Part shown: positions 46,205 through 58,084 of the stretch, piece by piece | Position numbering within the stretch: the stretch's first letter is position 1 | How the letters are laid out: each line of letters starts with the position of its first letter | Assembly: GCF_032884065.1 (NCBI RefSeq) | Contig: NC_088872.1 | Coordinates: forward strand, 38,547,132-38,611,131 | Source: Artemia franciscana | Lineage: Eukaryota; Arthropoda; Branchiopoda; Anostraca; Artemiidae | Length of the DNA stretch: 64,000 bases | Direction: 5' to 3' | Translations under genes and position numbers: made by a program | The notes under the pieces: generated by a model | What the model was told of the DNA's origin: nothing | The model's database searches: none | Seen by the model: the letters and a program-made list of their open reading frames with translations, nothing else

Positions 46205-48561
46205 CTATAGTAAAACCAGTATGTCATCAAGATCATTATTAAAATTCATATCTGTGGTTGCAGTGGAACCCCCAAGCCTATAGATTTCACTGTTGAACTG
46301 CAACATTTTTTTAGTAGGCTCAAACTGGGAACAGCAAATACCACACACTGCCAACCACAGCCGAAAGACTACTATTGAGTTCAGCATAGGCAACAACATT
46401 CGATTCCAAAGTTTGTTCTTCACAATATTCATCATAGAAAATGACCTCTCAACTACAGCATTGCTTATTGGCAGGCTGAGGAGGGTCAATGCCCACCTCG
46501 CTAAGTCACGACATGGAGGAACACCAGGTGGATCAAGATGGACCTTGACCCAGAATTCACAAGAGTCACTTGGAGTTTCTCCGCCACAAGCTGATGCCCA
46601 GTCAACTACCAAGAGTCTTCTCCACTGACTCTCTAACTCACTAATATTCAGCACCGGAATAACATCCAAAGGCAAATCACTAAATCGAGGACGCAACTGC
46701 AACAAACAAATGGTCGGAGAAAGCACTTTCAGTTTCAGCAGAGAATCAAGAGCTGGGGGCAAGCGCTTTAAAACTGCTCTAGCTGCTGTCTTGAGAAATT
46801 TGAGGCAACGCAGCTTTACTTCTTCCTTTGATGACTGGTCAGCTTAGATCTTTCAAGCTCCAAATTGAACTCGTATCCGTAGTCAACCTGGGCTGTAGGA
46901 AGGTAATAAATTTCGAAGTCCATATTCACTGTTAATGACACTGCAGACGTGTGCAATATTCTCTGCAGAAGACTTGATACAAACTCTTTTAGCTCTTGAA
47001 ATAAACGAAAGTGATCTGCGTTAGTGTGTTGGAAAAGGAGGTTAATTCTCTGAAATTCGGCCAATAATGGCTTCAAGAAAACAATATATGCCTTATTTCG
47101 TTCATCGAGGTATATATCATGGAGCATTCAGGCAGTGTAGCAACGTTCCTTTTCCTTCACTAATCGAAAGTGCGCTGACAGCTCAGAATACTGCTCGAGT
47201 ATGCGAACGACTGCTCTATATCGAGACAGCCAACGGGTATTGGAAGGAGCAATCATTTTCAACGGGGTATTCCCATCGTTTATGAGCTGGAACATTTGCT
47301 GATATGACTCTCTTCGTAAAGGACTAACGTTAAACCACTTGTAAGTCTCTGAGAGCCTGAACTCCAAATTGCTTGGAAGCTCTCCAACAGCCTCGGAAGC
47401 ACACAAATGTAGGGAGTGACATACACATTTGAAGAGTTGGAGTTGAGGCAACCCGTCATCTCGTAATAACGTGAACAGCGAATGGTTCCCACCACACATG
47501 TTGTTTGCTCTATCTGTCCCAATACCTATCAAATTTTTTAAGGGGAATTCCACATAAAGCTAAGAAGTCTTTCAGTTCTTGATGTAAAATCACAGAAGTG
47601 GTCGAAGGTACTTCAACTATGCCCAAAGTAGCACAAAGAACTTGCTTCATCTTGGGGCTATAGTATCTCACACAAATACACACGAATTTCATGGTGGCAA
47701 CGTCGGTCGATTCGTCCAGAATAAGGGAATATCTGCTGTCACCAACATCAGCAACAATCTCTTGGAGACTTTCTGGTCCAAGAACATTCTTGATAAGGGC
47801 TGAACATTTTGTTCTCTTCAATTTCGTTGCCTCGGAAACTGGTCCAGGAAAAGCACTCTTGATAATGGTGGATAGGTGGTCAATAGTCATAATCGATGAA
47901 TGACTCGCGACATGTGCTGCCAAAATCAGTTCTGCTTTTCGTGCTTTGACATCGAGCTGAGTAATTCCTAAGAAAAGAATAGGGTTTTAATTCGGCAGGT
48001 TAATCTGCAAAGTGTCAAATAATTCCTGCACTGCTTTCAACAGTTAGTCCCTTTTAAAAGTGAGAAATAATTTGGAAGATGACTAAACTGACTTTTTGTG
48101 CAAGCTTTGGATAAGCATCTAACGCAAGGGTAAAGACGCCCTACAGGCTGAGGTTGAGGAAAGCCTCATATTCTCAGGTATCGACTTTGAATAAAAAGCT
48201 TTGAGATTGTAACATCCAGTTTGTGATATTTTTTTTACTTCAATCGTTTGAGCTGACAAACCACAGTCTAGGCTACTAGTTCTGCATGTAGTGAGGTCCT
48301 GAATATGTAATGAAGATTGAGGCTATATGGATCTTTTCGGCCTTCTGGCCTTTGCCTCCTTACACTCTACATTCAAATTCAAAATGAATGTGACATTCAA
48401 AATGACCTAGGACAAAAGTAGAACTGCAAGGTATTCGTTTGTAACATTTTGAGTGTTCCATGCTTGGGGGTTATGAAGTCCATCTCAATCTATTTCAAAC
48501 ACAATTTTAAGAAAAAAGTATTTGGAGTCTTACCTTTATCCATGTTTTGTAGATGAAACAT
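46205..48561 (-). pseudogene. hAT-family transposase-derived pseudogene
   Basis: Reading on the minus strand: RTKCSALIKNVLGPESLQEI, SLILDESTDVATMKFVCI (first catalytic Asp block), IGIGTDRANNMCGG (second Asp block), KCVCHSLHLCASEAVGELP, IAPSNTRWLSRYRAVVRIL, and LLSLPISNAVVERSFSMM (the hAT C-terminal dimerisation motif). This is the ZNF862/SCAND3-like group of hAT transposases. Breaks: a frameshift near 47530, an in-frame TGA at 47128-47130 consistent with a CGA-to-TGA change, and another frameshift at 46763-46815. The N-terminal BED finger is not present. A possible intron 47968-48533 (GTAAGA to CTTAG on the minus strand) would join a short first exon (ATG at 48559-48561) in frame. Confidence 0.85.
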
Positions 48562-49332
48562 TTCTATTAAATAATTGTAACTAGTAATCTGCTGCAGTAC
48601 ATATTTCCATGTGATTCATATTACTTATTTTCTTCTTCTTCTTTAGTGAATCGTAGGGTAAACTTTTCCTTAAATCCGTTCCTTTTCTTTCCTCGAAAGT
48701 TTTGTAAAAGAATGAACTTGAACTTGAAAAAAAAATCTTAAAAACAAAATAAGAAATATTATTTTTTGGAGCAGAAAAAAGCCCAAAACAAGCCAAATTA
48801 AAAAATAATAAGCCCAGTTTTTCACCCCAAGCCCGCCAAAAAAAAAGCCCGCCCCAGCCTAGAGAAATAAGCCACCGGGGCTTGAAACAAGCCAATCTGG
48901 CAACAGTGGGCTAAAGAAAAATTATATCCGTTTTCATCAACAGTTTCAGAAAGAGCCACCTAATTTGATATGAGTTGTAATGCTATCTATCGGCTAACTG
49001 CGGAAGACAAATTTAAATGGACATTTCTACAAGATGCAATTGGGATTGACCCGATGGAATCGGTTTACAATGAAGATCCAAGATGTATATTTTGTGGAAA
49101 TGATGAAACACCTATTATTTGAATATGCGGCAACGGAAGGGAGGAGGAAGGATATTAGACACTTTCTTTGAGAACAAAGATTGAGACAGAGTATTTACAT
49201 ACTGAGTGGAGCAGGCCTGGACAGTATACTGTATGGATGAACTTAAGCTGATATGCAATTTTTAAGGAATACTAGTTGGATAAATTCTATGAACCAAGTG
49301 TCTTAGTGATTATAGTATAAGAAGCCTCCTAA
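48562..49332. other. No gene seen
   Basis: Includes AAGCCC-rich low complexity at 48780-48900. A plus-strand stretch at about 48970-49122 can be read as LTAEDKFKWTFLQDAIGID and CIFCGNDETP, possibly the CxxC start of a LINE C-terminal zinc finger, but too short to assign. Confidence 0.35.

Positions 49333-49428
<96 letters not shown>
49333..49428. repeat. (TA)n microsatellite
   Basis: About 95 bases of TA within unassigned sequence. Confidence 0.95.
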
Positions 49429-49431
<3 letters not shown>

Positions 49432-49744
49432 TATACTCAGTATATATATAAAGAATATAAATATATATATTTCCCAAATTTTTTAAAATTGGCCTAAAAA
49501 GAAAAATATTGATCACTATCGAACAACATAAAAATCTTAGCAAGTGGTTTTAATAGTAGAAATCGCTAAAAAGTAAAAAAAAAGTACATTTGAATTAAAT
49601 TTGGAAATTCTCTGTTGCATTTAGTAATGAATTCAACATCAAACACTAAAAGACTAGTGAAATCCATACCAATGCAAAGTTTCACCGGTGAGGAATAATA
49701 GTTGTGTGCTGTAATATGATTATATTATTTCACTTTCAATAACT

Positions 49745-50381
49745 AAATTAAGTTAAAGATTACCTTACCTTAGACCTTAGATTCTCCTGTGCCTCCAGAG
49801 GCTCCCAGGGCGTCCAAGAAGAGTCTCCAGTCCTCTCTGAAACTTGCGGCTGCGACGATGTCTTCCCACTCTGGCTGTATTGAGCCGTAAAGGGGCCACA
49901 GGTTATTATTGTAAATACGACGGAGTGTATTTTTGGGTCTTCCTCTGTGTCGGGTGCCTTCGGGTAACCAGAAAAAAGTAGACTTGGGAATTTTGGAATC
50001 GTCTATGCGCAGCACATATCCGAGGTAGCTCCTCCTTCGCCTTTGTATAATCTCGATGAGGGACGGTTGACCTGTGATATTTCTAATGTGCTTGTTCGCT
50101 ACCTTCTGGGTCCAATGGATGCCAAAAAGTCTACGTAAGCACATGTTTTCAAACGACTGAATCCTCCTCTCTTGATCTTGGTTGATGCCATGTTTCAGAT
50201 GCATAGAAGAGGACGGGTAGGACGTTGCTGTTGAACAGGTGGAGCTTAAGCCGGATAGATAAAGTACTCGATCTCCAAACATTTTTGAGTCTGTTGAAGG
50301 TGCTGCCAACCTGACCAATTCGGGCAATGACTTTTTTGGCTGTGGATCCCGTGTTCTCGATGGGATTAATCTTTCTTTCAA
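49745..50381 (-). pseudogene. LINE C-terminal region and 3' tail
   Basis: Minus-strand translation gives NQDQERRIQSFENMCLRRLF, GIHWTQKVANKHIRNITGQP, RRRRSYLGYVLRIDDSKIPK and GRPKNTLRR, the post-RT C-terminal region of RTE-like endonuclease-reverse transcriptases (RRxRWLGHVLRM and GRPxxTWRR blocks). The N-terminal part of the frame is shifted relative to the protein. The 3' end shows GAATCTAAGGTCTAAGGTAA, a short tandem tail typical of such LINEs. Truncated at its 5' side near 50381. Confidence 0.75.
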
Positions 50382-50469
50382 GAAAGATTCAGATGGGAAT
50401 CAATCTTTAATGAAGTTAAAGATTGATTTAGTCAAAAAATAAGATTTCATTCTAAAACTTATTGATATT

Positions 50470-50550
50470 TTTTCACAGCTGAAAAAAGTTTGGAAGAATA
50501 GGAAGATAAATCTGAGAACCAAGATTAGAATATTGGAAGCATAGTGCACA
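50470..50550 (+). pseudogene. LINE fragment, opposite orientation
   Basis: The plus strand encodes VWKNRKINLRTKIRILEA before TAG, closely matching SIWKNRKISLQTKIRILEAT of the LINE at 5199-5498. It points against the LINE at 49745-50381, so two separate insertions of related elements meet here. Confidence 0.6.
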
Positions 50551-50627
50551 TATTTAGACAGTGGGACTGAGCTAAAAGTATCTGTCACAGATGATCTTGG
50601 CGCACATAAGAGCTCCTTCCGTTTCAT

Positions 50628-52115
50628 TTGGTCAAGCGCTTGTTTGTATATTTCTCAGTAGCTCGATCAAATTTAGAAAGTGGTATGAGCCTGTATTATT
50701 TATGATTGCGAAATCATAAAGAAACGGGGTAAGCCGGCGAAGTAGTTCGCTACTGTCCCATCTCACAGGTATGGCTCATGACTTGACTGAGTGGCGGATC
50801 CAAAACTTGTAAAAAATGGGATTTAGATTAAATTTTAGCAAATACGCAAATTTCGAATGCAAACTTCTGATCGACACTGCATCAGAGAAATAGACCAAAT
50901 TTCATAAATAGTAGAAGAGGGATCCACGAAGAATTTTGAATTTGAAGAATTGAAGAAATTTGAAATTTGCCAAAAAAGTTTTACCAAAAAGGGCAACCTA
51001 ATAGTTTTAGCACAGATTTTCTATTAGTTTTCACAATCATCTGTGGTTTTAGTTAGTAATGTTGCATAGTGGAGTGTCAAAACTTTTTTCTTCTTGATAA
51101 GGAAAAATATACCCTTGAATTTTTCTTCTTTTATGCTCTTTTGGGACCATAAAAATGTGCTTTGAAGTTTGATGTAGGACCTTTGTTTTTCCTCGAATAG
51201 CCAGTGAAATATCCCTATTGAAGAAAATACCATAAGAACTATTTATCGTGAAGTTCTTAGTGAGTTTTCAAAAAAAAAATGAAGGACATCAAAACAACTG
51301 CATTTGTATTATAATAAAAATATAAAATAATTCTTGTTGTTATTATTGTTGTAAATATTCTGCCACGAACTTGCAAATTACGTAATCCTCTTCAGAAAGC
51401 ATTTCTATGACTAATAATTTAACCCTCACGATGCTTTTCATTTTCTTTCCAGTTTCGGGTTACGTACAAGTTTAGTGTAAAACTTGGGATGTTTCTGAAT
51501 TGTGTTAAGATTACTTAAAATTATTTAATCATTCTAGCTACCAAGTTTACTGTTAGTTGCTAATCAAATATTATTTTACCCAGGGCATATTTGAAGCCAG
51601 AGGGAGGTAGCCCCTCACTAGATCCACTAGTATTCTCTGAATCGATAGCTAAAATCATAGCGACAAATATTTTTCACGTGACATTGATGAATGTAATGCT
51701 GCTAAGTAAATTAATATTAGCAAATATGAGAAGTGATGAACAGATCTAAAAAACAAGGAACGATAAAGAATGGATGGAAATGGAGGAATCCACTGCAATA
51801 TTAATGCTCTTTTGCATGCAAATTAATTCCAAGGATTCGAGATACCACCGTTTGGCTCCACGCCCTGAAAATATGGGTTTATTTAACTCCTTCTAAGACG
51901 TTTAGAACAAAATTCTAGTCAATATATATTTCGAAGAAAAGAGATTTTATGTCTGAAAATATTGATTATATGCCAGCATCGCGACTCATTATGGCGTCAT
52001 CAGGTAGTGGCAAGGCCTTAGGAGTTGGTGAGGCAGTTATCGCTACAAAAAAAAATAAAAAAATACTTTCACTGACAAAAGCTGTAGGGATCGTAATATT
52101 GTTATCTCGCTTTTG
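50628..52115. other. No gene seen
   Basis: AT-rich, short frames only. An 80-codon plus frame at 51949-52191 opposes the zinc-finger ORF and has no recognised features. Confidence 0.4.
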
Positions 52116-52313
52116 CTACTTTGACACCGTAAACGGGTCTTTAAACAGCGGTACAGTCATACATTTTGGTACTTCTTCAAGATCGTTGTGAATACGACGA
52201 ACGTGGTGTTTGAAATACTCTTTATTTACTTTAACGTCACATTCACAGCATTTGACGGTTATACAGCTGGGTCTGGATACAAAAATACTATGCTTTTTGT
52301 CGGCACTTGACAT
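52116..52313 (-). CDS. Small ORF with one C2H2-like zinc finger
   Basis: A 65-codon minus-strand ORF from ATG to TAG contains CCECDVKVNKEYFKHHVRRI followed by H: spacing C-x2-C-x11-H-x4-H, close to the canonical C2H2 finger, with an aromatic residue at the expected core position. The rest (KHSIFVSRPSCITVK, then DLEEVPKCMTVPLFKDPF) is not recognised. It might be a remnant of a transposase N-terminus, an exon of a larger gene or a chance frame. No splice sites stand out and there is no matching expression signal such as a clear AATAAA nearby. Confidence 0.3.
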   Translation of the reverse strand: MSSADKKHSIFVSRPSCITVKCCECDVKVNKEYFKHHVRRIHNDLEEVPKCMTVPLFKDPFTVSK

Positions 52314-53859
52314 TTCAATGCAAATGTCAGATCAACTACCATCTAAGCTAATTTTGCAAAACCACAAGTATGTTACTCAGAAGAAATGTAACTATGCACT
52401 GAATCCAACTTCACCTAGCTTTTGTATAACTGCTTCAAACTGCTCGATTGACTGACTAAATACAGTCTAATAAAAATACTTGTTTTTCTTGTTTCTGAAG
52501 GCGGTGAGCACCTTACTTGGGTAAGATAAAGGAACGGTAACTCCAACTTATAAGAAGCTTCGAAAGAAGAGTGGGCAAATTTATAGAGCAGATTAAATGG
52601 GATATAAAAATAATAGTTATGTATAATAGTAAAACTTCCCACCAAGTTGGAGTAAAGCCGCTTTCGAATCGCATTTCTTGTAAATTAAATTAAAAAGTGC
52701 CCTATTTGAGAAGTTGTTTGTCAGTCGAGTGAAAAATCCTCTGTGCTTGTCTGTGAACAAGCGAAGTTATAAGTGAAGTGAAGTTATAAGTTATAAGTAA
52801 AGTTATGCGCTCCAATAAGTGAAGTTAAGTTAATCCTAATGAAATATACCAATACATGATGATAATAGAATACTTTAGAAACTAAATTATAGAGACCTCG
52901 ACAGAAAATTATGGAAAGCAGGCCGCACAGAATGCATTCTATTAAATATCTAACCTAACCCCTAACCACCGCTATATATTAAATATTTAATAAAAATATA
53001 CATACCTCGTAGTTTTTCTCACTCAAAATAAGCAAATCATAACCGATGTCAGAGAGGCAAACAGGCTTATGTCAGAGCTTACAGGGCGTAATGATTTAGT
53101 GTTTTCCGTTTAACCGAAATGTACCAAATCGTCTTTCAAATTTCTTTAAAAACTTATATTTCCCTTCTAAGTTAACAGCAGAAAGCTTAAAACATCTGGC
53201 CATGCATGTTTACAAAAATAAAATGACTCTAGGAAATGAGGACTTCTGGCTGGATAGTTTCCAGCTCAGTATGATCAACTTAGTTGTTTCTTTTTGAGAA
53301 ATACGGGGAAAAATTGACATCATTTAAAGGTCTTCTATTCCACAGCTTAATGATTTTCATGAAAAATCAATTGCTTAATTGGTTAAAGTTTTTGTGCAAA
53401 ATACAAGATTTCACGAATAATGGATAGGACTTATCTATTAGCAAATGAACTGACATCATTTTTATACAATTTTAATAAGGGCTTACGCCAGATTTGCCTC
53501 TCACTCAATTGAACATTCTGTCTGCTTCTCCTAAAATTAGCCATGCTTGATGCCCAAAACTACTTGATTTTAATTCAAAATCAACGGACTCGTTTTTTTT
53601 TAATATTGCATTTTGAATTTTTTCCATTTTCCCTGAGGGGGGAGGGGTTACGCCCCTCACCCTGGGGATGCCCCTGGCTATCCTATTATTCTGCTTTAGT
53701 ACTCTAAGAAATATTTAGTTTTTGCCTTCTCGTATCAAATTAGATTCTTGAGATGGCAGCACTAGGGATGTTCGTTGATTCTTCCAAAGCTAGAGAAAAG
53801 AAGCAAGAAGATTAGAGCAGGTCAGTTGCTGGGATGCATACGTAATCCCAATTTATTTT
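52314..53859. other. No gene seen; one arm of a distant inverted repeat at 52800-53040
   Basis: The 52800-53040 segment contains GAAGTTAAGTTAATCCTAAT, ATGGAAAGCAGGCCGC, TTAAATATCTAACC and TATATTAAATATTTAAT. The reverse complement of 57640-57880 has the same words in the same order. Nothing else recognised. Confidence 0.5.
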
Positions 53860-54252
53860 TCTTAAATCCTCGGCTCCTGTTCTAATCTAATTCCTCCTGA
53901 AAGTTCTGCTTCCTCATTGAAATTATTTGGTGTCACAGTTACTTCAAATTTAAAATCGGATAGCCATGTTAAAAATATTATCCCTGAAGCTAATACTTCT
54001 GACTCCCTTTTAAGCTCCTTAATAAGTTTGGCATCCCTTCCCCAATTTTTAATGATTTATACTTCGTTTGCCAATCTTAATTTTGAATTTGCTTGTCGGT
54101 TTGGCACCCTGAAATTCCTCGGAAAGAATAAGATAAAATTAAATTTACATCCAAAAATAGCCGTGCAAATAATTTTCAAAGAAGGTCAAGTTCCATTCTC
54201 TCTCCTTTTAAGAAAAGCTAGGCTAGAAATATATTTTCAAAAAATTACTTGA
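53860..54252 (+). pseudogene. LINE reverse transcriptase thumb fragment
   Basis: The frame reads LKLFGVTVTSNLKSDSHVKN, LPQFLMIYTSFANLNFEFAC and KAVQIIFKEG-like sequence. This matches the LG(V/I)TISDDLKW--HV, L--IY-SFV-P-LEYACPVW and A-RIIFG blocks downstream of the catalytic core in CR1/Jockey LINEs. The W of the PVW block and several core residues are lost and no catalytic domain precedes it. Decayed fragment. Confidence 0.65.
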
Positions 54253-54794
54253 ACAACCAGGAATTTTCTCTCTTTATTATTTGAATCAGTTTCCTCCTCC
54301 CTTTTAGTGTTTTTGTCGACAGTTTTAATCTCTTCGTAAATATGCTAATTTTATTGTTTTTTCAATTTTCGGCATGCTATGAATTCCTCATATAAAACTT
54401 AATACTTTTAACTTTATCTTTTTTTTCTTTGACTAGTTTTATCACATGACACTTCACTTTCCATACTATTTATTCAGCACATTGTGTTTGTGATGGAACA
54501 TAATTAATAACTATATGCCAAAAGAAGATACAGTCAACACAGACGCAACGATTCAATACTCCACTTATAGCCACTCGATGTACCACGCTTAGGATATTTA
54601 CCAATATTTAGCCACCCTGTTCGAGCATCACTTTGAAGCTATAAGGATTTTATTTACCATACTCAATTCCACATTGATTTTTGTTACATTTTCATTTCAA
54701 TGGATATGACCACCGGATTTGGTAGTAACATTTTTAATTTTTGCTACAGCCGTTATAGTTGACATGATTTGCATTGAGATTTTAAATATAAAGG
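54253..54794. other. No gene seen
   Basis: AT-rich, no supported feature. Confidence 0.4.
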
Positions 54795-55845
54795 AAAGCT
54801 TTTTCGGTTGAAATTAAGGAGTAACATTAGCAATCAAAACCAATAAGAATTGTTCCTTATATAAGGGGGATTGTCCCCTTCTCAACACTCGTTCTTTACA
54901 CTATAGGGAACATCTAAGGGCGAGTATGCCCTCCCCTCACCAACAATTTGTGCCACTGTATGTCCCTACTCCCTCAAACTCTATTCTACATTTGCCTGAA
55001 GGATCGTAAAAATTTAGAAAACTTGGGTATGCAAGTAAACGTTTTTGGGGTTTCAGGGGTTAACTTTCCCTCTCCCACGTAAAAAAAAAACGACTCATCA
55101 GTCTGCCTTGATGACAGCTGATAAGTATTTATAAGCCAGTGTACTAAATTTTATCAAATATCAAGCGAATCAACTTACGTCAAATAAAACTTAAAAATAA
55201 ACGTCCATATTAACTGTTAAATTTTTGTGGACTACTTCACTCCTTAGGAACGAATTCACCCCCAAGTGATATTACTGCTTCTGAATCTGGGGGGCTCATT
55301 GGGTTTTTGGTAATCTTAAATCAATAGGCTATCCAATATTTTTCCAGTTCTGTTCCAATAATTTTGTGCTACAAAATGGCAGAAAACACCACTTTCCCGT
55401 GGTAGAATCTTTTCAATTTTGGCCCGAATGAGCCCTTACCCAATTTTTTAGGAATGTTGGCTCGCTACGATCGTCCCTAAGAAAAAAACGAAACAAATAA
55501 ACACGCATCCCTGATCTTCCTTCTCAGAAAAAATGTGAAATTCTACATTTTTGTAGATAAAAGCTTCAAACCTGTGCAGTAGGATTCTCTGATACGTTGA
55601 ATTTGACGGTGTGGTTTTCATCAATATCACTTAAATTCTTGGGGGTGCTATTCCTCTTCATCGTAAATCAGCAAAATTTTCTCAACTGCTAAGTTTTGAT
55701 TGGTACCTTTAAACTTAAATAGTTTATATATTTAAAATCGGCATAAAAAGCCGATTCTTTTAAGACTCCTTTTTTAGAGTTTCTGTTTCTATACGCTCTT
55801 TTAGATGCTTATTTACGGTTTGTACCACAAACTGTTTGATACATA
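54795..55845 (+). mobile_element. Palindrome-headed element, copy 5 (diverged)
   Basis: The left part has GGTTGAAATTAAGGAGTAAC and ATAAGGGGGATTGTCCCCTTC. The right part retains TTGATTGGTACC, ATTTAAAATCGGCATAAAAAG, TTAGAGTTTCTGTTTC and CCACAAACTGTTTGAT in the order of copies 1 and 2. It is older or from a sister family. Hairpin reduced. Confidence 0.55.
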
Positions 55846-56955
55846 GCTTTAATTCATGTGGATATCTCTAGCAAGTAATAGGTATAGAATGTTTTCGTCA
55901 ACTGGTGTAAACAGAGATTTAGCTCGGCTGGTGGGGGAGGGGGATTGAAAAAGCAGGTCTACTGCTAGACTTTCAGGTATCTTTTTGAATTCTAATTCAA
56001 CCTTAAATATAATCAAATTTGATAAAGCTAACTGTGCAAAATTTACCATATAGACAGCACAAGCTAACTCATAAATTCTAAAGATTACCACAGACGTTTT
56101 TAGAAAATACCTTTTCAGTATTTATCTTAATTTTTTCTATGCTATCGCTTAGATTAAACTTAACCTTTTATTTCTAAGGTATAACCCAATTATGTCAAAG
56201 TAAAGCAACTTTTAATTTGGCTCATTGACAAGGCCTAGGGACATAAATTCAAAACTCCTTAGGAACAGATATCTTAACGTTCTATTTTTATTTCCGCAAC
56301 GATTATACTTGAAAAAATTAAACAGAACGAAACAAAGACAACTTTGCCTAGGAAATTGTTCGTTGTATCTATTGACTTTTGTTAAATAGCATGTACCTTG
56401 TCTTTCTTTCTTACTCGTTTCCTTGATAGCACATTAAATAATTTTAAAATTTCATGGAAAATATTGTTCAAGCAAGAAGAAAAAAAAATCTAGGAAAATA
56501 ATATAGCAATAACAACGGATATGTAGTAAAAATTGCGAACTCTGGTAATTCAAAACGAATACAAAAATCAACTCTAATAGCTACAAACTGCCATCTATCT
56601 GCAACATACTATCGATTTCTGAATCGTAAATTTTCGTGATAACAGAAGTCATTGTTTTCCAATAAATATAGGAATTTCTAAAGCTTTTCCAAAATGTATT
56701 TTTCAAAATCTAGGAAAGGGGGAATTTTGTTTTTCATTGTTTCCCCATAGAAAAGCACCTTAAATCACCCTCTCATTTTTGCCTTTTCTACCTGGGTCGT
56801 AGTTAAAATAATCAGTTTATAATTTACTTAAAACATAAGAAAAATGCTCTAATTTCCAAATACATTAAAAAGTAAAAAATTGTTTTGGCCGGCTATCGTT
56901 AAATTATTGAGATTTCTTAGATAACTTCAAAGACCACACTGTCTTTCCATGACGA
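55846..56955. other. No gene seen
   Basis: AT-rich, no supported feature. Confidence 0.4.
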
Positions 56956-56957
56956 AA

Positions 56958-57172
56958 TTAAAACGGTTCAAAATAGGAATGAAACCTTTTAATTGACAGT
57001 GAACAGATATAAAATTTTTGAACTAGATATTTCGAACACATATACAGCGTTCATCATCAGAAGTAAAACTACTATGTGTTCAAAATATCCAGTTAAAATT
57101 GTTTATATCTGTTAACTGTCAATTAAAAGGTTTCATCCCTATTTTGAACTGTTTTACTTTCGTCTAGAAATT
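56958..57172. repeat. Inverted repeat of about 215 bp with hammerhead-like loop (minus strand)
   Basis: The left arm (GGTTCAAAATAGGAATGAAA, CCTTTTAATTGACAGTGAAC) and right arm (GTTAACTGTCAATTAAAAGG, TTTCATCCCTATTTTGAAC) pair over about 90 bases with few mismatches. On the minus strand the loop region has CTGATGA (57054-57060), a GAAC/GTTC stem, and GAAA (57030-57033). Confidence 0.7.
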
Positions 57173-58084
57173 TCTTGAGACTAAAATGAAAGCATGTAGT
57201 GGTCATGAAATTAAAAGTCACTCTTGAATACTTACGAAATGTGCAGTAACAACCTCAGGCATTCATTTTCAGCCTTAAAAAAAATTAAAATCTTTTCATT
57301 GCATTTGAAAAATAAGTATTTTTAAGGTTCTGAATAAATCTTTCTATTTGAACTAGGAACTAAAATTTCTAAGATAATGTCATCTAAGAAACTATCAAGA
57401 TTGGAAATCTAAGCAGATATTTAGGACAGAGACTCGCACTCTCAAATCTTTTGAAACTGAAGGTTTAATTTTCCCCTTGGTGTTTCCCCCCTTTTCTAAG
57501 AGTATGCAAACTGTCCTATCTAAAAATATTTGGGTAAACTGGAATTTAATTTATTTTGTGCATGTTCAAAATCAGGATACTTACGTATTACACTGACCAT
57601 ACTGTTTTCTTGATCTGTTTAAAACCGGTGTCTCCGTGTCCGCTTGGAAATAATTCGCTTAGCCTGATTGAGATAAAGTACTAGGTAGTAATTTTTAATT
57701 AAATATTTAATATATAGAATTGATAAGGTTAGGTATTAAATATAATGTGTTCTGAGTGGCCTGCTTTCCATAATTATTGGTTGTAGTTTCCATAGTTTTG
57801 TTGCTAAAGTATTGTATTTTTATCAAATTTTGGTATAGTTCTTTATGATTAACCTAACTTCACTTCTTGAAAGTGGTCAGTCTATTGCGTAAGTACCCGA
57901 ATCAGCATAAACAGCGATTCCTATGTTGTACAGACTATAAGTAAATTTCCAGTTTTAGAGTTTTGTTTTCTCTTCACTTTCCCTTCATTACAGTGAACAG
58001 TTTGATACGACTTTAAATTCCCTGATTGGCTAGCTGAAGTTTCTTATCTTTTATCTTAGCCATTGTTCATGGAATGGCAATATT
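57173..58084. other. No gene seen; second arm of distant inverted repeat at 57640-57880
   Basis: TATTAAATATTTAATATATA, AAGGTTAGGTATTAAATA and GGCCTGCTTTCCATAATTA mirror 52800-53040 in reverse complement. Confidence 0.45.

Noticed and set aside
51949-52191. Plus frame with SSGSGK, faintly like a P-loop
   Set aside because: Motif incomplete and the opposite strand has a better candidate.
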